NCBI GenBank assembly: GCA_026397035.1
Contig: JAPLVQ010000181.1
Coordinates: 1,296 to 12,417, forward strand
Source of the DNA: Candidatus Iainarchaeum sp.
GTDB lineage: Archaea; Iainarchaeota; Iainarchaeia; Iainarchaeales; JAAZKV01
DNA length: 11,122 nucleotides
Direction: 5' to 3'
Below are positions 1 to 8,114 of this stretch, one piece after another (position 1 is the stretch's first letter; each line of letters starts with the position of its first letter). The notes under the pieces were generated by a model, which was not told the origin of the DNA, made no database searches, and saw nothing but the letters and a program-made list of their open reading frames with translations. The position numbers and the translations under genes are program-made.

Positions 1-600
1 TATAAAAGGAAAATTCCCATAAGCAAAAATACTGGTGTATAATAAAACCGTTGCCGTAATAGTTGGCAAAACTTTTCTGATTTTAAGGTAGATATAATAT
101 GCAAATAAAATGAGCATTAGAATCATTTCTATTCGTATTCCAAGTGTTACTCCGCATTCTCTAAATGGCCCTCCAATTGTTACAAAGTTTTGCAGTGCGT
201 TAGTTGCATCAGAAATTTGAAAATAACATATTTGCGCCCCTTTTCCAATTGTTACTAAAAAGTCTATTATTATTGGAAGTATAATAATAGAGAAAAAAGG
301 GAGGATTACTCGGCTTGTCTTAATTGGGCTTCTTTTTGTAAATAAAGTAAAGATTATTATTGTTGTAAGAGCGACTGAAACATAAAATGCAGCAAAGTGA
401 AAAAATAATTCTATGGTGAACGCAATTTTTCTTTCAGCAACCTCAAATAGAATCCTTAATATTATAACAACCAGAAAAAAAGCCGCAACATACAAAAAAG
501 GTTTTTTTGAATCCTCTATTCCTTTTATGAATTTTTCTCTTGATTTTGCTAAAAAAAACCTTTTTGATTTATCCAATGAGTCACCTTGTACTATATTCAT
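1..600 (-). CDS. Multi-pass membrane protein, N-terminal 200 residues (weakly archaeosortase/exosortase-like), runs off the window
   Basis: An open frame runs on the minus strand from an ATG at 600-598 to the window edge, giving 200 residues with no stop. An in-frame TAA lies about 30 bases upstream of this ATG. A TTG lies between them, but the ATG is the better start. The first 35 residues are charged and probably cytosolic. Hydrophobic segments then fall at about 37-55, 62-85, 99-117, 153-174 and 180-199, so this is an integral membrane protein. Between the third and fourth segments is a loop with an E-C-G-V-T-L-G-I-R-I-E-M stretch at about 148-159, where a Cys and an Arg sit just before a helix. 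Archaeosortases and exosortases carry their catalytic Cys in a comparable place, but the usual C-S/T-G order is not seen. The later N..R motif cannot be recognised before the edge. It is divergent from the giant surface-protein gene. Membrane protein: confident; sortase-like role: a guess. Confidence 0.75.
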   Translation of the reverse strand, partial: MNIVQGDSLDKSKRFFLAKSREKFIKGIEDSKKPFLYVAAFFLVVIILRILFEVAERKIAFTIELFFHFAAFYVSVALTTIIIFTLFTKRSPIKTSRVILPFFSIIILPIIIDFLVTIGKGAQICYFQISDATNALQNFVTIGGPFRECGVTLGIRIEMILMLILFAYYIYLKIRKVLPTITATVLLYTSIFAYGNFPFI

Positions 601-756
601 TAAATCATTATTCAAATATAATGATTGTGTTTATGTGCCTTGTGCAAAAGAATATTGATTTGGTTAAAAAATTAGGACTTGTGTGCAAAAGCATTCGCGT
701 GTAAAAAAGTAAATAAATCTTATTAGTCAATTGGGGGGGTTTACTATTGTGGAATT

Positions 757-810
757 GGTTATTATTTCAATTCAAGCGGCTATTCGTTGGTTATTTGATT
801 CAAGCAGTAG
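757..810. repeat. Degenerate direct repeat upstream of the giant gene
   Basis: The bases GGTTAT occur at 757-762 and 789-794. Each copy is followed by ATTCAAGC, at 770-777 and 798-805. The two copies are 28-32 bp apart and differ by a short indel. The function is unknown. It could be a chance duplication or a regulator site ahead of the promoter at 851-864. Confidence 0.35.
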
Positions 811-850
811 CTGTTTTGTCATTAAAACCCTTAATTTATCCATATTATGC

Positions 851-864
851 AGTAAGATTTATTA
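851..864 (+). promoter_or_regulatory. Archaeal BRE/TATA-like promoter for the giant surface-protein gene
   Basis: AGTAAG (851-856) fits a BRE with one mismatch at its last base, and TTTATTA (858-864) fits an archaeal TATA box. A transcription start about 27 bp downstream would fall near 888. That leaves a leader of roughly 18 nt that contains the GTGAT ribosome-binding sequence. The same arrangement, with two base differences over 15, precedes the serpin at 9838-9851. Confidence 0.5.
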
Positions 865-893
865 ACAAAAAAGCCTAAGTTAGTTCTAGTTCT

Positions 894-900
894 AAGTGAT
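894..900 (+). promoter_or_regulatory. Ribosome-binding site that decides a TTG start
   Basis: AAGTGAT ends five bases before the TTG at 906. GTGAT is complementary to the archaeal 16S rRNA 3' end (part of GGAGGTGAT). An in-frame TGA at 897-899 rules out any earlier start. The ATG at 899 lies in another frame and stops after seven codons. This makes TTG-906 the likely start rather than the GTG at 957, which would remove about 17 cytosolic residues. Confidence 0.5.
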
Positions 901-905
901 GTTGG

Positions 906-1883
906 TTGGGAATTTATACTAGTCTTGAGAATAAATGGTATGACACACTTGATGTCGTGAATAAGCATGTTTCGGTTTATTCCATAACGGATCCGATTGA
1001 CCGTATTTTTCCAAGTTTTATTCTTTTTTTGATAGTTTTAATAGTAATTCTGGTTGGAACAGTATTCTTATTTAGCGGAGGTATTTTTGGACAGGGAGGA
1101 GCATGGTCGGGAGAGCAAAACGTTGAACTTACAATTATAAGTGAAGATAGTCCGGTTGAAGGTGCGCGTGTTGAATCAATTTTTACATGCAAAGATGGGG
1201 ACAAGGATATTTCTATTCTTAGTAATGCTGAAGGAAAAGTAAAATTTGTATCTTGTGCTGAACAATTAGGAGTCTCGGTTAATAAGTCAGGCTATTTATC
1301 AGCCGAAGCAATGCTTACTTTTCCCAGTGATGCAGTAAAAACAATCGAACTCATAAAGAAAGCAAATAATCAAAAACAAGTTATGGTTGATGTAGTTGAT
1401 TTGGCAGGTGCGAATATTAGTACTGCTCAGCTTGATTTGATTTGTGTTGCCCAAGGAAAAACAGAACGAACACAGGTTCATACAAACAGACTTGATAATA
1501 GACAGCCTTCAGATGGATTTGTTTTTGAAACAGACGGGCACTGTGATACACTTAATGTTGAAGCGAGTGCAGACGGATATCAGAAAAAAATGGTTGAAAT
1601 TACTCCTGCTCAAATAACAAAAACAATTACTTTGGAGAATAATCTGAAAAAAGGAACAATAATATTTACAGCAAACAGCCCCCTTGGATTGATTTCTGGT
1701 GCAAAAATACAAATTACTGATGCTCTAGTATTATTTACACAATGTCAAGCGGACAGATTACACAAGAAATTGAAACAGGAAGTTATACTTATTCGGCGTA
1801 CACAAAAGGTTTTACAACTAATGATTCTTTTACTGTTGAAGCGGGAAGAACCAAAGATGTTTTGGTATATTTTTCGGATTTAA
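906..1883 (+). CDS. Giant surface protein, N-terminal part: membrane anchor plus Ig-like repeats (frameshifted)
   Basis: This is the first reading frame of a giant surface protein. It starts at a TTG preceded by a GTGAT ribosome-binding sequence. Residues 1-35 look cytosolic. Residues about 36-58 form a strongly hydrophobic helix (FPSFILFLIVLIVILVGTVF), which acts as a signal anchor with the rest outside. After a Gly-rich linker (about 58-68), residues 71-275 form about three Ig-like modules of roughly 70-90 residues. They show the pattern of carboxypeptidase-regulatory-like domains: a 'V.GA.V' strand, a turn with 'G', then 'G[YF]' near the end of each module (for example NKSGYLSAEA and ADGYQKKMVE). 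The meaningful sequence ends at about residue 272 (KIQITDA). The last 50 residues are Leu/Lys/Arg-rich nonsense, and the ectodomain resumes in another frame. I do not recognise a named family. A structural or adhesive role at the cell surface is inferred. Confidence 0.8.
   Translation: MGIYTSLENKWYDTLDVVNKHVSVYSITDPIDRIFPSFILFLIVLIVILVGTVFLFSGGIFGQGGAWSGEQNVELTIISEDSPVEGARVESIFTCKDGDKDISILSNAEGKVKFVSCAEQLGVSVNKSGYLSAEAMLTFPSDAVKTIELIKKANNQKQVMVDVVDLAGANISTAQLDLICVAQGKTERTQVHTNRLDNRQPSDGFVFETDGHCDTLNVEASADGYQKKMVEITPAQITKTITLENNLKKGTIIFTANSPLGLISGAKIQITDALVLFTQCQADRLHKKLKQEVILIRRTQKVLQLMILLLLKREEPKMFWYIFRI
1719..1741 (+). other. Frame break joining the two halves of the giant gene
   Basis: The first frame makes sense up to about 1724. 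The frame used from 1742 onward opens only after a TGA at 1718-1720, so the switch lies in these bases. The shift equals one missing base or two extra bases, i.e. a -1 move. There is no X-XXY-YYZ slippery heptamer in the zero frame and no long homopolymer. The ATG at 1742 has no ribosome-binding sequence. A mutation or sequencing error is therefore more likely than programmed frameshifting or a second gene. Confidence 0.7.
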
Positions 1884-4800
1884 ACTCAGACACGAATGCT
1901 TTAGTTAACAGTACTCAAACAAAAAGACTTTATTTTAAAGTAATGGATAATAACTCCGAATTGTTAATGGCCGAAGCGCGGGTATTCAAAAAAAGCGGGA
2001 ATGATTGGAATTTTTATAATTCATACTCGCCGCAGTTAAGCAACATTTTTGGTCCAATGCCTATTCTGGATTCAAATTCTGTGTTTAAGGTAATTATAAA
2101 AGCGCCAAATCATATAAGCCAGATTGTTGACTTGCAATTAGTTATGGGCAATGCCCCTCCCCAGCAAATTGTGCTGCAAAGAGGGGGCGCACAACTCACA
2201 TTAAAAGTTGTGGATGATGTAAATCACCCGGTGGCAGGCGCGATTACAAAACTTTATCTAAACGGTTTTTTAAAAGAGTTTGAAATTGCGAAAGCCACTG
2301 ATGTAAATGGGGTCCGTGTTATTGACGGCCTGCCTGATGGCTCATACAAGGCTACTGCGGAAACAAGCATAGATTATGGGGAAGTTAATCTCAATAGTTC
2401 TGGCAGTAAAAGTACGCAAATAATATTACTTACAACCGGCACTGGAGTGCTAAGACTGCATTTTTCTTCAATTAGTGGTAACGAGTCGCCGGCATTTATT
2501 GTCCAGACAAGAAACGGGGGTAATTTTGCAAATGAATATACTGCAAAAGCAACAAATGGATTTGCGACGACAAAAAGCTTTAAGGCTCTAACACAAGTAC
2601 GTGTAATTGTAAATGACGGCAACTTCCTTCCATCTGAAGGGCTTGTGTACACAATAAAACGCGGAACACAAGACTTGTACATTTTCTTATACAAGCAGGG
2701 AGATTTGCCAAATCAAAATCCTGTACAACTCATTCTTAGAAAAATTTCTTTAACTAATCCGCTTAATTCGGAAGAAGCGGGTCCAATAACAAAACTAATG
2801 CCTGACCAAAATTATTTCTTCCTATTTGATCTTATCCTGAATTCAGATACTATTGCAGATGCAAGTGCAGCATTCTTAACGGCAGGTGAGAGCACTGATA
2901 ATTCTTTAGGAATGCTCATACAAGGAGTTGGGGCTTTTGACAATGCAATTTACTCATTTCATAATAAGAACACGGGTTTTGTGGATTTTGAGTTGAATCG
3001 GATTTCTTCTGATCAAATTCCAGTTAATGCAGTACATGCTCTTGTTGAAGATTCAATCCTGAAAGGACCGGTTGTTGTTCCGGTAATTTTGAATATCAGC
3101 ATTGATGCAAACGCCAGCGGCAAAAAATATGATTTAAATTGGGCGGCACGCTCTGGCGACACTACAAGCATTTTGTATTCAAAAGAATTTATTGTTGGCA
3201 GTAATTTTTGTTTTGTTGATTGCCCAGCTTTTGGATTTGATTCATACTTGAGTTATCTTAGTACGAATCCGCTAGTAATAAACAAGCCTATTGATGATTC
3301 AATACAAAAAATACAAATAGGGGACAGCTATGCTATAAAAACAAAAGTAACAAACTTTTCGGACAAAGATTATGGAAATGGAATACTTACGCTTTTAATA
3401 AAAAATCCAGTGCAAAACCTTCAATATCTTTCATTTGACCCTGATACTAATGCAGTGTATAGTGATGTAACTATGGCGCCATTTACAATAGTAAATTCCC
3501 TCCAAAAATATCTTAATGCTAAAAAATCCTCCGGGGTTATTCAGATAAACGAAAAAATAATATCAAGGCTGGAAAATCCGGGTGTTTTTGAAGAATTAAA
3601 AGGAAATGGTGATGATTATTTAAGATTCTCGGTTATGAATAAGCAAAATCTGCTACTTGAGGCTTATGCAACAGGAGACAGAAATGTTATTTATGAAAAA
3701 ACTAATTATCCAATAATATTCATACAAGTAAAAGCAGTTGATTCAGTAACAAAAATCCAGAAAGCGATTACTGGCGGGTATTGGTGGGCATATAAAGAAG
3801 GAGACAATACAAAATTTACTCTTTCAGGCAATGCAATGCAACCGCTTGACGAAAATGGTCGGGCGTTATTTTCGCTTAATGCGGCAAATATTGCTTCTGG
3901 AACAAAAATTATATTTGAAGCAATGGACTTTGATAATTCAAATCCAGCACGCACAGAAATCACTGTTTCAAAGCGTCCTTTTGATATTGCTCAAGTTACA
4001 GATTGTCTTAGTGTAAAGATAGCTGGCAATAATATACGCGAGCTTTCATTGCCAGAAATAGATATTAATTTGCGAGGAGTGCCAGTTACAAATTCTTTAA
4101 TAAGCGTTGATTCTAATTGTACGACTGAAAGAATAATTTCTATTTCATCAGCCATTCAAGGGCAATCCCAACTGCCTTTCTCATTTTCACTTAGTGATGA
4201 AGGACCAGCTGATTATTTTACAATACAACCAGGAGAAATTAACAAAGTAATTACAGTAAGTGATTTTGCAAAAGGGATTAGCGAAGGACGGGCAATGTAT
4301 GGAGTAAATCCAATAGTAATTATTGCTACTGGGGGAATTAATCCCGAACCAAACCAGATTGCGGCAATAGATATTGTACTAACCGATTTAAACGCAGACT
4401 TTGTACTTTCAAAATATACCTTTGATTTTTCTAAAAACCGTATTGTTTCAGCAGGCATAACTAACAACAAATTTGTTGCAAGAAAAGATATATGGCATCC
4501 GAAAGTAAATATTGATGAACCAGTAATGTATGTAGATCTTACAAATCTGGCAGTTCCTGATATAGTAACGTTCCCTGTAACTATTGATACAAAAGGAGTA
4601 GAAGCAACTTTGTTTGCTTATGATTTGGGGCAGATTATTCATGCAATGCAATATGGAGGAAATTGTGCAGCGTACCCTCCAACAGTAAGTATTGAACCAG
4701 TCGCTAGTTCAACGGATTTAAAGTTTTTGCAAGACGGATACGATTCATTTATAGCATTTCAATCTTGGTTTTCGCGCGCAAATTCGACACTAATTACAGT

Positions 4801-7216
4801 TGATTCAAATGAACACGCAAAGAGACCGTTTTTGAGTCTTCCTCAAAATATTAAAGATAATATAAAAATATTTCAAAGCGGGAATAAACCAAGCCCAAAT
4901 CCTGTGCTAGTTGCAAAAACCCCTACTATTGATTATACTCTCTCTGCGCAGAATAATGCTTTGGGTATTATGCTTGGAAATACATACCAAACCTATCCAC
5001 TAGGAGGGGGAGGCTGGGCTCCAATAGAAAAAGACAATTCGGGTGTTGTTACTAATAGCAAATTTAATTTAGGGGTGCTTAATAATTCGGAAAAAATAAT
5101 TGGTACTTCAAAGATTAAAGACATTAATGAAAATGAAAAAGTAAATTTGGAAGGTATTAATGAAAATGAGAAAGTAAATAAGATATCCTTTGGATGCGGT
5201 CAGATACATACAGCAAATGCACAAATCCAGCATGAATTACTCCGAGTGGCTCTTTATGAAAATGAGCGTTCATTCTCTACTACAAAAACAATTAAGTTTA
5301 AACCAATGGAAGACGTAGTATATTGCGATCCTGTAAAGTATGACTCCTCACTAAGTCCTGTATGGGGAACTAATGTTTTAAACCCGACAATACTAGGTCA
5401 CTTGCCTAGCGAAGAATGGATTGACTCAACAAACAACGCTCTGATAAAGAATATCGGCAGACTGGATTTGGGTTTTGTGCCGCTTGATTATGCATTAAGC
5501 GGTACTCCAAATAATCCTGTTGCATACCCGCGGCCAAGAGTGGATGATCCAACAGTAGAATATAAAAATAGCGGGAAAATAGTTAGCAAAATACAAACAA
5601 ATACAATACCGCAGAATACACGCGTATTTTTAAATAATGGACAGGTATGCGCAGAATACCTTGGAGACTTGGATAGTACCAGCAGGGACAAAATTGATTT
5701 CAATGTTGTACGAACTGATCCTGTTGATTCGGGTTATACAACAATAACCGTTGAAGACTGGGCATCAAATAGCAGTACACCAGTAACACAGCAATTTAGA
5801 GTAAAAATTATTGGTTCACAAACAAACTGCATAAGTGAAGACGGTATTTCTGGAATAACTGGGGGAGAAGCTATGCCTAGGGTTCTTTATAATTGGGACT
5901 GGGACAAGGTTTCGGAAAACCAGTGCGAATCAACAAACACTAAATATACCTACTGTGATGCCGCACAGTTCAATATAAGTCTTTTTAAGAAACTTCCAAG
6001 AATAAATGAGGCACTCCTTTTGGGAAATGGAAAAATCATTCCTTCAATGACTTCTTACTATTCATATCTCATGAAGGATAATTATACACCCGAACTGCTT
6101 GCTGACTTTGATGAATATTATTCATCACAATTACTTAGCGGCGCAAATAATAATTTCAAAGACAATTATGACCAGCTTATTGTTGATGGGAAAATAAAAT
6201 TTAAACTTAAAGATGATTTGGGAATACATGATCTAGACTTGGATGGTCTACCAAAAGCTGGACTCTACCATGTAGAAATTAATTTTAATTTTGATAATTT
6301 AAATTCACCGCAAATAATGAAACCCGAAGGGACAGGTGCGTTAGTCACAATTATTTTTAGTCTTGTACGAGAAGCAGGCGTTAATTCGCTTTTATATGAA
6401 CTCCCATTTGATGGAGACTTAGGACGAAATTTAGATGCTTCAGTAAGAAGCAATTATGGTTCAGGACCCAAATCAGGACAGCTTGTACTTGATAATAACG
6501 GATTAACAATAATATCTTCAGTACCCCAAAGCGGCGGATTAAACCCATTCACACTAATTATGGATATGAATCTTGCAGTATTAAATGAGCAAAAAGTACT
6601 TTTGTATGATGCTACTACTCACACACTAAAGCTTTCTCCATCGCAACCAACCCCGATTGGACTTGGCGTTGGCTCAATAAATGGCACAGCAACTGCCAAA
6701 TATACTCTAACAGGATTTAATGCTAGTACGTCATTACTCAAAAACTGGACCCTTCTTGGCTCAACAATACTAAATGGACGAGCATGCAGAAACTTTTGGA
6801 GTTCAAACCAAAGTGCTTTCACTGAAGCAATTGGCGCTTCACAAAACTCAAGAATATTAAACTGGGAAAATGCGCACGACGGCAATATTACATTAGGAAC
6901 AGTATTCTTTACACCCCCTATTGGTGCGGGAGGAGCAGTATCCACAACTCTGATTCCGAATATTGGAAGCTTTGAAACATTATTGCTTCCAAATGGATAC
7001 AGCCTTATTAACGGTGGCCGATTGATTCTTCTTTATTACGACCGAGGGGGTATCCAAAACTATGATACCCTCAACGGGATATTTTCACAAATAAAAGACC
7101 AAAAAATGTGTATCTCAAATAATGAAGATGGAAAAGTAACAGTATGGTGGAACCCATTGTATATAGATACTCTCAAAAGACAACTCCCAATTGGTCAGGG
7201 ACAGCAAAAATGCTGA
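1742..7216 (+). CDS. Giant cell-surface protein, main ectodomain (1,824 residues), continuation of the ORF at 906
   Basis: This frame continues the protein begun at 906. The ATG is probably just the first Met after the frame break, and the joined gene would encode about 2,100 residues. Residues 1-60 finish an Ig-like module (TGSYTYSAYTKGF). Residues about 147-235 form another carboxypeptidase-regulatory-like module (VAGAITKLYLNG ... GLPDGSYKATAE). The remainder is Asn/Ser/Thr/Asp-rich, beta-strand-like sequence with few charged helices, and sparse Cys that could form disulfides (for example FCFVDCPAF at about 490-500, VDSNCTTE near 790 and the CGQIH region near 1155). An 'IGDSYAIKTKVTNFSD' segment near 524-539 is typical of adhesin-like Ig folds. 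A Trp/Tyr-rich helical part (LYNWDWDKVSENQC) lies near 1382-1395. There is no C-terminal membrane helix or sorting tail, and the protein ends in KC. I read it as a structural surface protein or adhesin. No enzyme motif is visible. Confidence 0.8.
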   Translation: MSSGQITQEIETGSYTYSAYTKGFTTNDSFTVEAGRTKDVLVYFSDLNSDTNALVNSTQTKRLYFKVMDNNSELLMAEARVFKKSGNDWNFYNSYSPQLSNIFGPMPILDSNSVFKVIIKAPNHISQIVDLQLVMGNAPPQQIVLQRGGAQLTLKVVDDVNHPVAGAITKLYLNGFLKEFEIAKATDVNGVRVIDGLPDGSYKATAETSIDYGEVNLNSSGSKSTQIILLTTGTGVLRLHFSSISGNESPAFIVQTRNGGNFANEYTAKATNGFATTKSFKALTQVRVIVNDGNFLPSEGLVYTIKRGTQDLYIFLYKQGDLPNQNPVQLILRKISLTNPLNSEEAGPITKLMPDQNYFFLFDLILNSDTIADASAAFLTAGESTDNSLGMLIQGVGAFDNAIYSFHNKNTGFVDFELNRISSDQIPVNAVHALVEDSILKGPVVVPVILNISIDANASGKKYDLNWAARSGDTTSILYSKEFIVGSNFCFVDCPAFGFDSYLSYLSTNPLVINKPIDDSIQKIQIGDSYAIKTKVTNFSDKDYGNGILTLLIKNPVQNLQYLSFDPDTNAVYSDVTMAPFTIVNSLQKYLNAKKSSGVIQINEKIISRLENPGVFEELKGNGDDYLRFSVMNKQNLLLEAYATGDRNVIYEKTNYPIIFIQVKAVDSVTKIQKAITGGYWWAYKEGDNTKFTLSGNAMQPLDENGRALFSLNAANIASGTKIIFEAMDFDNSNPARTEITVSKRPFDIAQVTDCLSVKIAGNNIRELSLPEIDINLRGVPVTNSLISVDSNCTTERIISISSAIQGQSQLPFSFSLSDEGPADYFTIQPGEINKVITVSDFAKGISEGRAMYGVNPIVIIATGGINPEPNQIAAIDIVLTDLNADFVLSKYTFDFSKNRIVSAGITNNKFVARKDIWHPKVNIDEPVMYVDLTNLAVPDIVTFPVTIDTKGVEATLFAYDLGQIIHAMQYGGNCAAYPPTVSIEPVASSTDLKFLQDGYDSFIAFQSWFSRANSTLITVDSNEHAKRPFLSLPQNIKDNIKIFQSGNKPSPNPVLVAKTPTIDYTLSAQNNALGIMLGNTYQTYPLGGGGWAPIEKDNSGVVTNSKFNLGVLNNSEKIIGTSKIKDINENEKVNLEGINENEKVNKISFGCGQIHTANAQIQHELLRVALYENERSFSTTKTIKFKPMEDVVYCDPVKYDSSLSPVWGTNVLNPTILGHLPSEEWIDSTNNALIKNIGRLDLGFVPLDYALSGTPNNPVAYPRPRVDDPTVEYKNSGKIVSKIQTNTIPQNTRVFLNNGQVCAEYLGDLDSTSRDKIDFNVVRTDPVDSGYTTITVEDWASNSSTPVTQQFRVKIIGSQTNCISEDGISGITGGEAMPRVLYNWDWDKVSENQCESTNTKYTYCDAAQFNISLFKKLPRINEALLLGNGKIIPSMTSYYSYLMKDNYTPELLADFDEYYSSQLLSGANNNFKDNYDQLIVDGKIKFKLKDDLGIHDLDLDGLPKAGLYHVEINFNFDNLNSPQIMKPEGTGALVTIIFSLVREAGVNSLLYELPFDGDLGRNLDASVRSNYGSGPKSGQLVLDNNGLTIISSVPQSGGLNPFTLIMDMNLAVLNEQKVLLYDATTHTLKLSPSQPTPIGLGVGSINGTATAKYTLTGFNASTSLLKNWTLLGSTILNGRACRNFWSSNQSAFTEAIGASQNSRILNWENAHDGNITLGTVFFTPPIGAGGAVSTTLIPNIGSFETLLLPNGYSLINGGRLILLYYDRGGIQNYDTLNGIFSQIKDQKMCISNNEDGKVTVWWNPLYIDTLKRQLPIGQGQQKC
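5123..5188 (+). repeat. 33-bp in-frame tandem duplication inside the giant gene
   Basis: Units 5123-5155 and 5156-5188 both begin ATTAATGAAAATGA and encode INENEKVN followed by three variable residues (about residues 1128-1149 of the second ORF). They differ by one base over the first 22-23 and diverge at the end. It looks like a recent local duplication that adds a charged 11-residue linker between ectodomain modules. Confidence 0.8.
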
Positions 7217-7255
7217 AATTTTTTAGCCACAAAATAAATTTGCGCTAAAAATTTT
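7216..7255. terminator. Hairpin between convergent genes, probable bidirectional terminator
   Basis: AAATTTTTTAGC (7216-7227) and GCTAAAAATTTT (7244-7255) can pair, with one unpaired base, around a 16-base loop. Each strand then runs into T-rich sequence. The element fills the 37-bp gap between the stop of the giant gene (7216) and the stop of the minus-strand gene (7254). Bidirectional termination is the natural reading. The stem is AT-rich, so its strength is uncertain. Confidence 0.45.
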
Positions 7256-8057
7256 ATTTATTTCTTACCCACTCATCAAATACATCAATGTTCTCTTCGG
7301 AATAAACATAAATTGGATATTTTGAAGGTCTTTTTAGTACTATATTGACTTCTTGTTGCGGAGCATTAATCCTAAGTAAATACTCAAGTTCTGTAAGCTG
7401 ACAATCAGGTTCGGAAATTTGTTTATTATTGTTTCTTTGGTATCCATGGCAGGCCTTGTGAATAATTAATCCAGTATGATACAAGGGAGTTTCGTTGGAA
7501 ATCATAATTCTCCATTCATTATTTTCTTCATAAGACTCAGCTGTTTTAGCTTCAGGAGAAGCAGTTTTTGAACTCAAAAACTCCCCAATTTTTGAAATAT
7601 TGTTAGAAACAAATGAATTAGTAATATTGGCTTTGGAAGAAACGGTTTCTGCACCTAAAACCTCATCTATTTTTGGAATGTTTTCAGAAACAAATTCCAA
7701 ATACTTGCAATTGTTTTCTTGAATTATTGTCAAATATTCAACTATTTTTTCCCTGTACATCGGCTTGCCTGTTATTTGAATATTCTTTGCCAAAGGACAT
7801 TTATTAGAATCAAAAGAATTATTAGACAAGTAAACTGGGTATATAATATATATGATAATTAAAATAATAAAAAAAAGAATAGCCCAAGTGATAATCTTTT
7901 TTTTATACGGGCTGCTTTTTTTGAAATATTTGTCAATGGCTTTTTTGGCGTATTCTTTACTTTCATCTCCAAATTCTTTTTGAATTTTTTCCAAAATCAT
8001 ACTTTTGCTTAAACCAGCTTTAACATATACTTTTATCTTTTCTTCAAAAAGCTCCAT
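7254..8057 (-). CDS. Single-pass membrane protein with a degenerate zinc-metallopeptidase-like ectodomain (HKACH)
   Basis: This 267-residue protein starts at the only ATG in its open frame. Residues 1-50 are charged and helical and probably cytosolic. Residues 55-75 are a very hydrophobic helix (IITWAILFFIILIIIYIIYP), with the remainder outside. Residues 123-149 and 150-175 form an internal duplication (VSENIPKIDEVL / VSNNISKIGEFL). Residues 185-230 resemble the core of small zinc peptidases: a strand, then LIIHKACHGYQ (197-207), then a downstream acidic and Cys segment (SEPDCQLTELEYL, 215-227). In active relatives the motif is HExxH, usually HEACH. Here Glu is Lys201, encoded by AAG, a single base change from GAG. 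The two His and a possible third ligand (Glu216 or Glu224) remain. If the assignment is right, the protein may bind metal but should lack normal peptidase activity. It converges on the giant gene and is divergent from the HicA-like gene. The membrane protein call is sure; the peptidase fold is moderately supported. Confidence 0.8.
   Translation of the reverse strand: MELFEEKIKVYVKAGLSKSMILEKIQKEFGDESKEYAKKAIDKYFKKSSPYKKKIITWAILFFIILIIIYIIYPVYLSNNSFDSNKCPLAKNIQITGKPMYREKIVEYLTIIQENNCKYLEFVSENIPKIDEVLGAETVSSKANITNSFVSNNISKIGEFLSSKTASPEAKTAESYEENNEWRIMISNETPLYHTGLIIHKACHGYQRNNNKQISEPDCQLTELEYLLRINAPQQEVNIVLKRPSKYPIYVYSEENIDVFDEWVRNK
7533..7691 (-). repeat. Internal protein duplication, two units of about 26 residues
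   Basis: Residues 123-149 and 150-175 of the 267-residue membrane protein align as V-S-E/N-N-I-x-K-I-x-E-x-L-x-x-x-T-x-S/x-x-A. The units are diverged at the DNA level. They probably form an extracellular stalk or helical hairpin between the membrane and the peptidase-like domain. Confidence 0.55.
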
Positions 8058-8114
8058 GAGATATTTAGGTGCTTCTAACTTAAAAAAAGCTATGCTTTGG
8101 CAGATATAAGAATT

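Larger units (their letters stand above)
601..905. other. Divergent intergenic region (305 bp), no convincing gene
   Basis: This stretch lies between the divergent starts at 600 (minus) and 906 (plus). It contains a run of seven G at 733-739, a degenerate direct repeat at about 757-810, a BRE/TATA-like element at 851-864 and a short GTGAT ribosome-binding sequence at 896-900. The only in-frame short ORF of note, GTG at 749 to TAA at 865 (38 codons), has no supporting signals. I see no RNA gene. Confidence 0.6.

Noticed and set aside
413..658. 81-codon plus-strand ORF near the left edge
   Set aside because: It is the antisense of the membrane protein gene on the minus strand, whose long hydrophobic frame is far more gene-like.
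749..865. 38-codon ORF starting with GTG upstream of the giant gene
   Set aside because: It has no ribosome-binding sequence, no recognisable domain, and its end overlaps the likely TATA box of the downstream gene.
601..905. tRNA or small-RNA gene in the left divergent region
   Set aside because: No TPsiC-like GGTTCGAATCC, no acceptor-stem pairing and no strong GC-rich hairpin were found.
1719..1745. Programmed -1 ribosomal frameshift in the giant gene
   Set aside because: No X-XXY-YYZ heptamer or other slippery sequence lies in the zero frame of the possible switch region, and no obvious downstream hairpin was seen.
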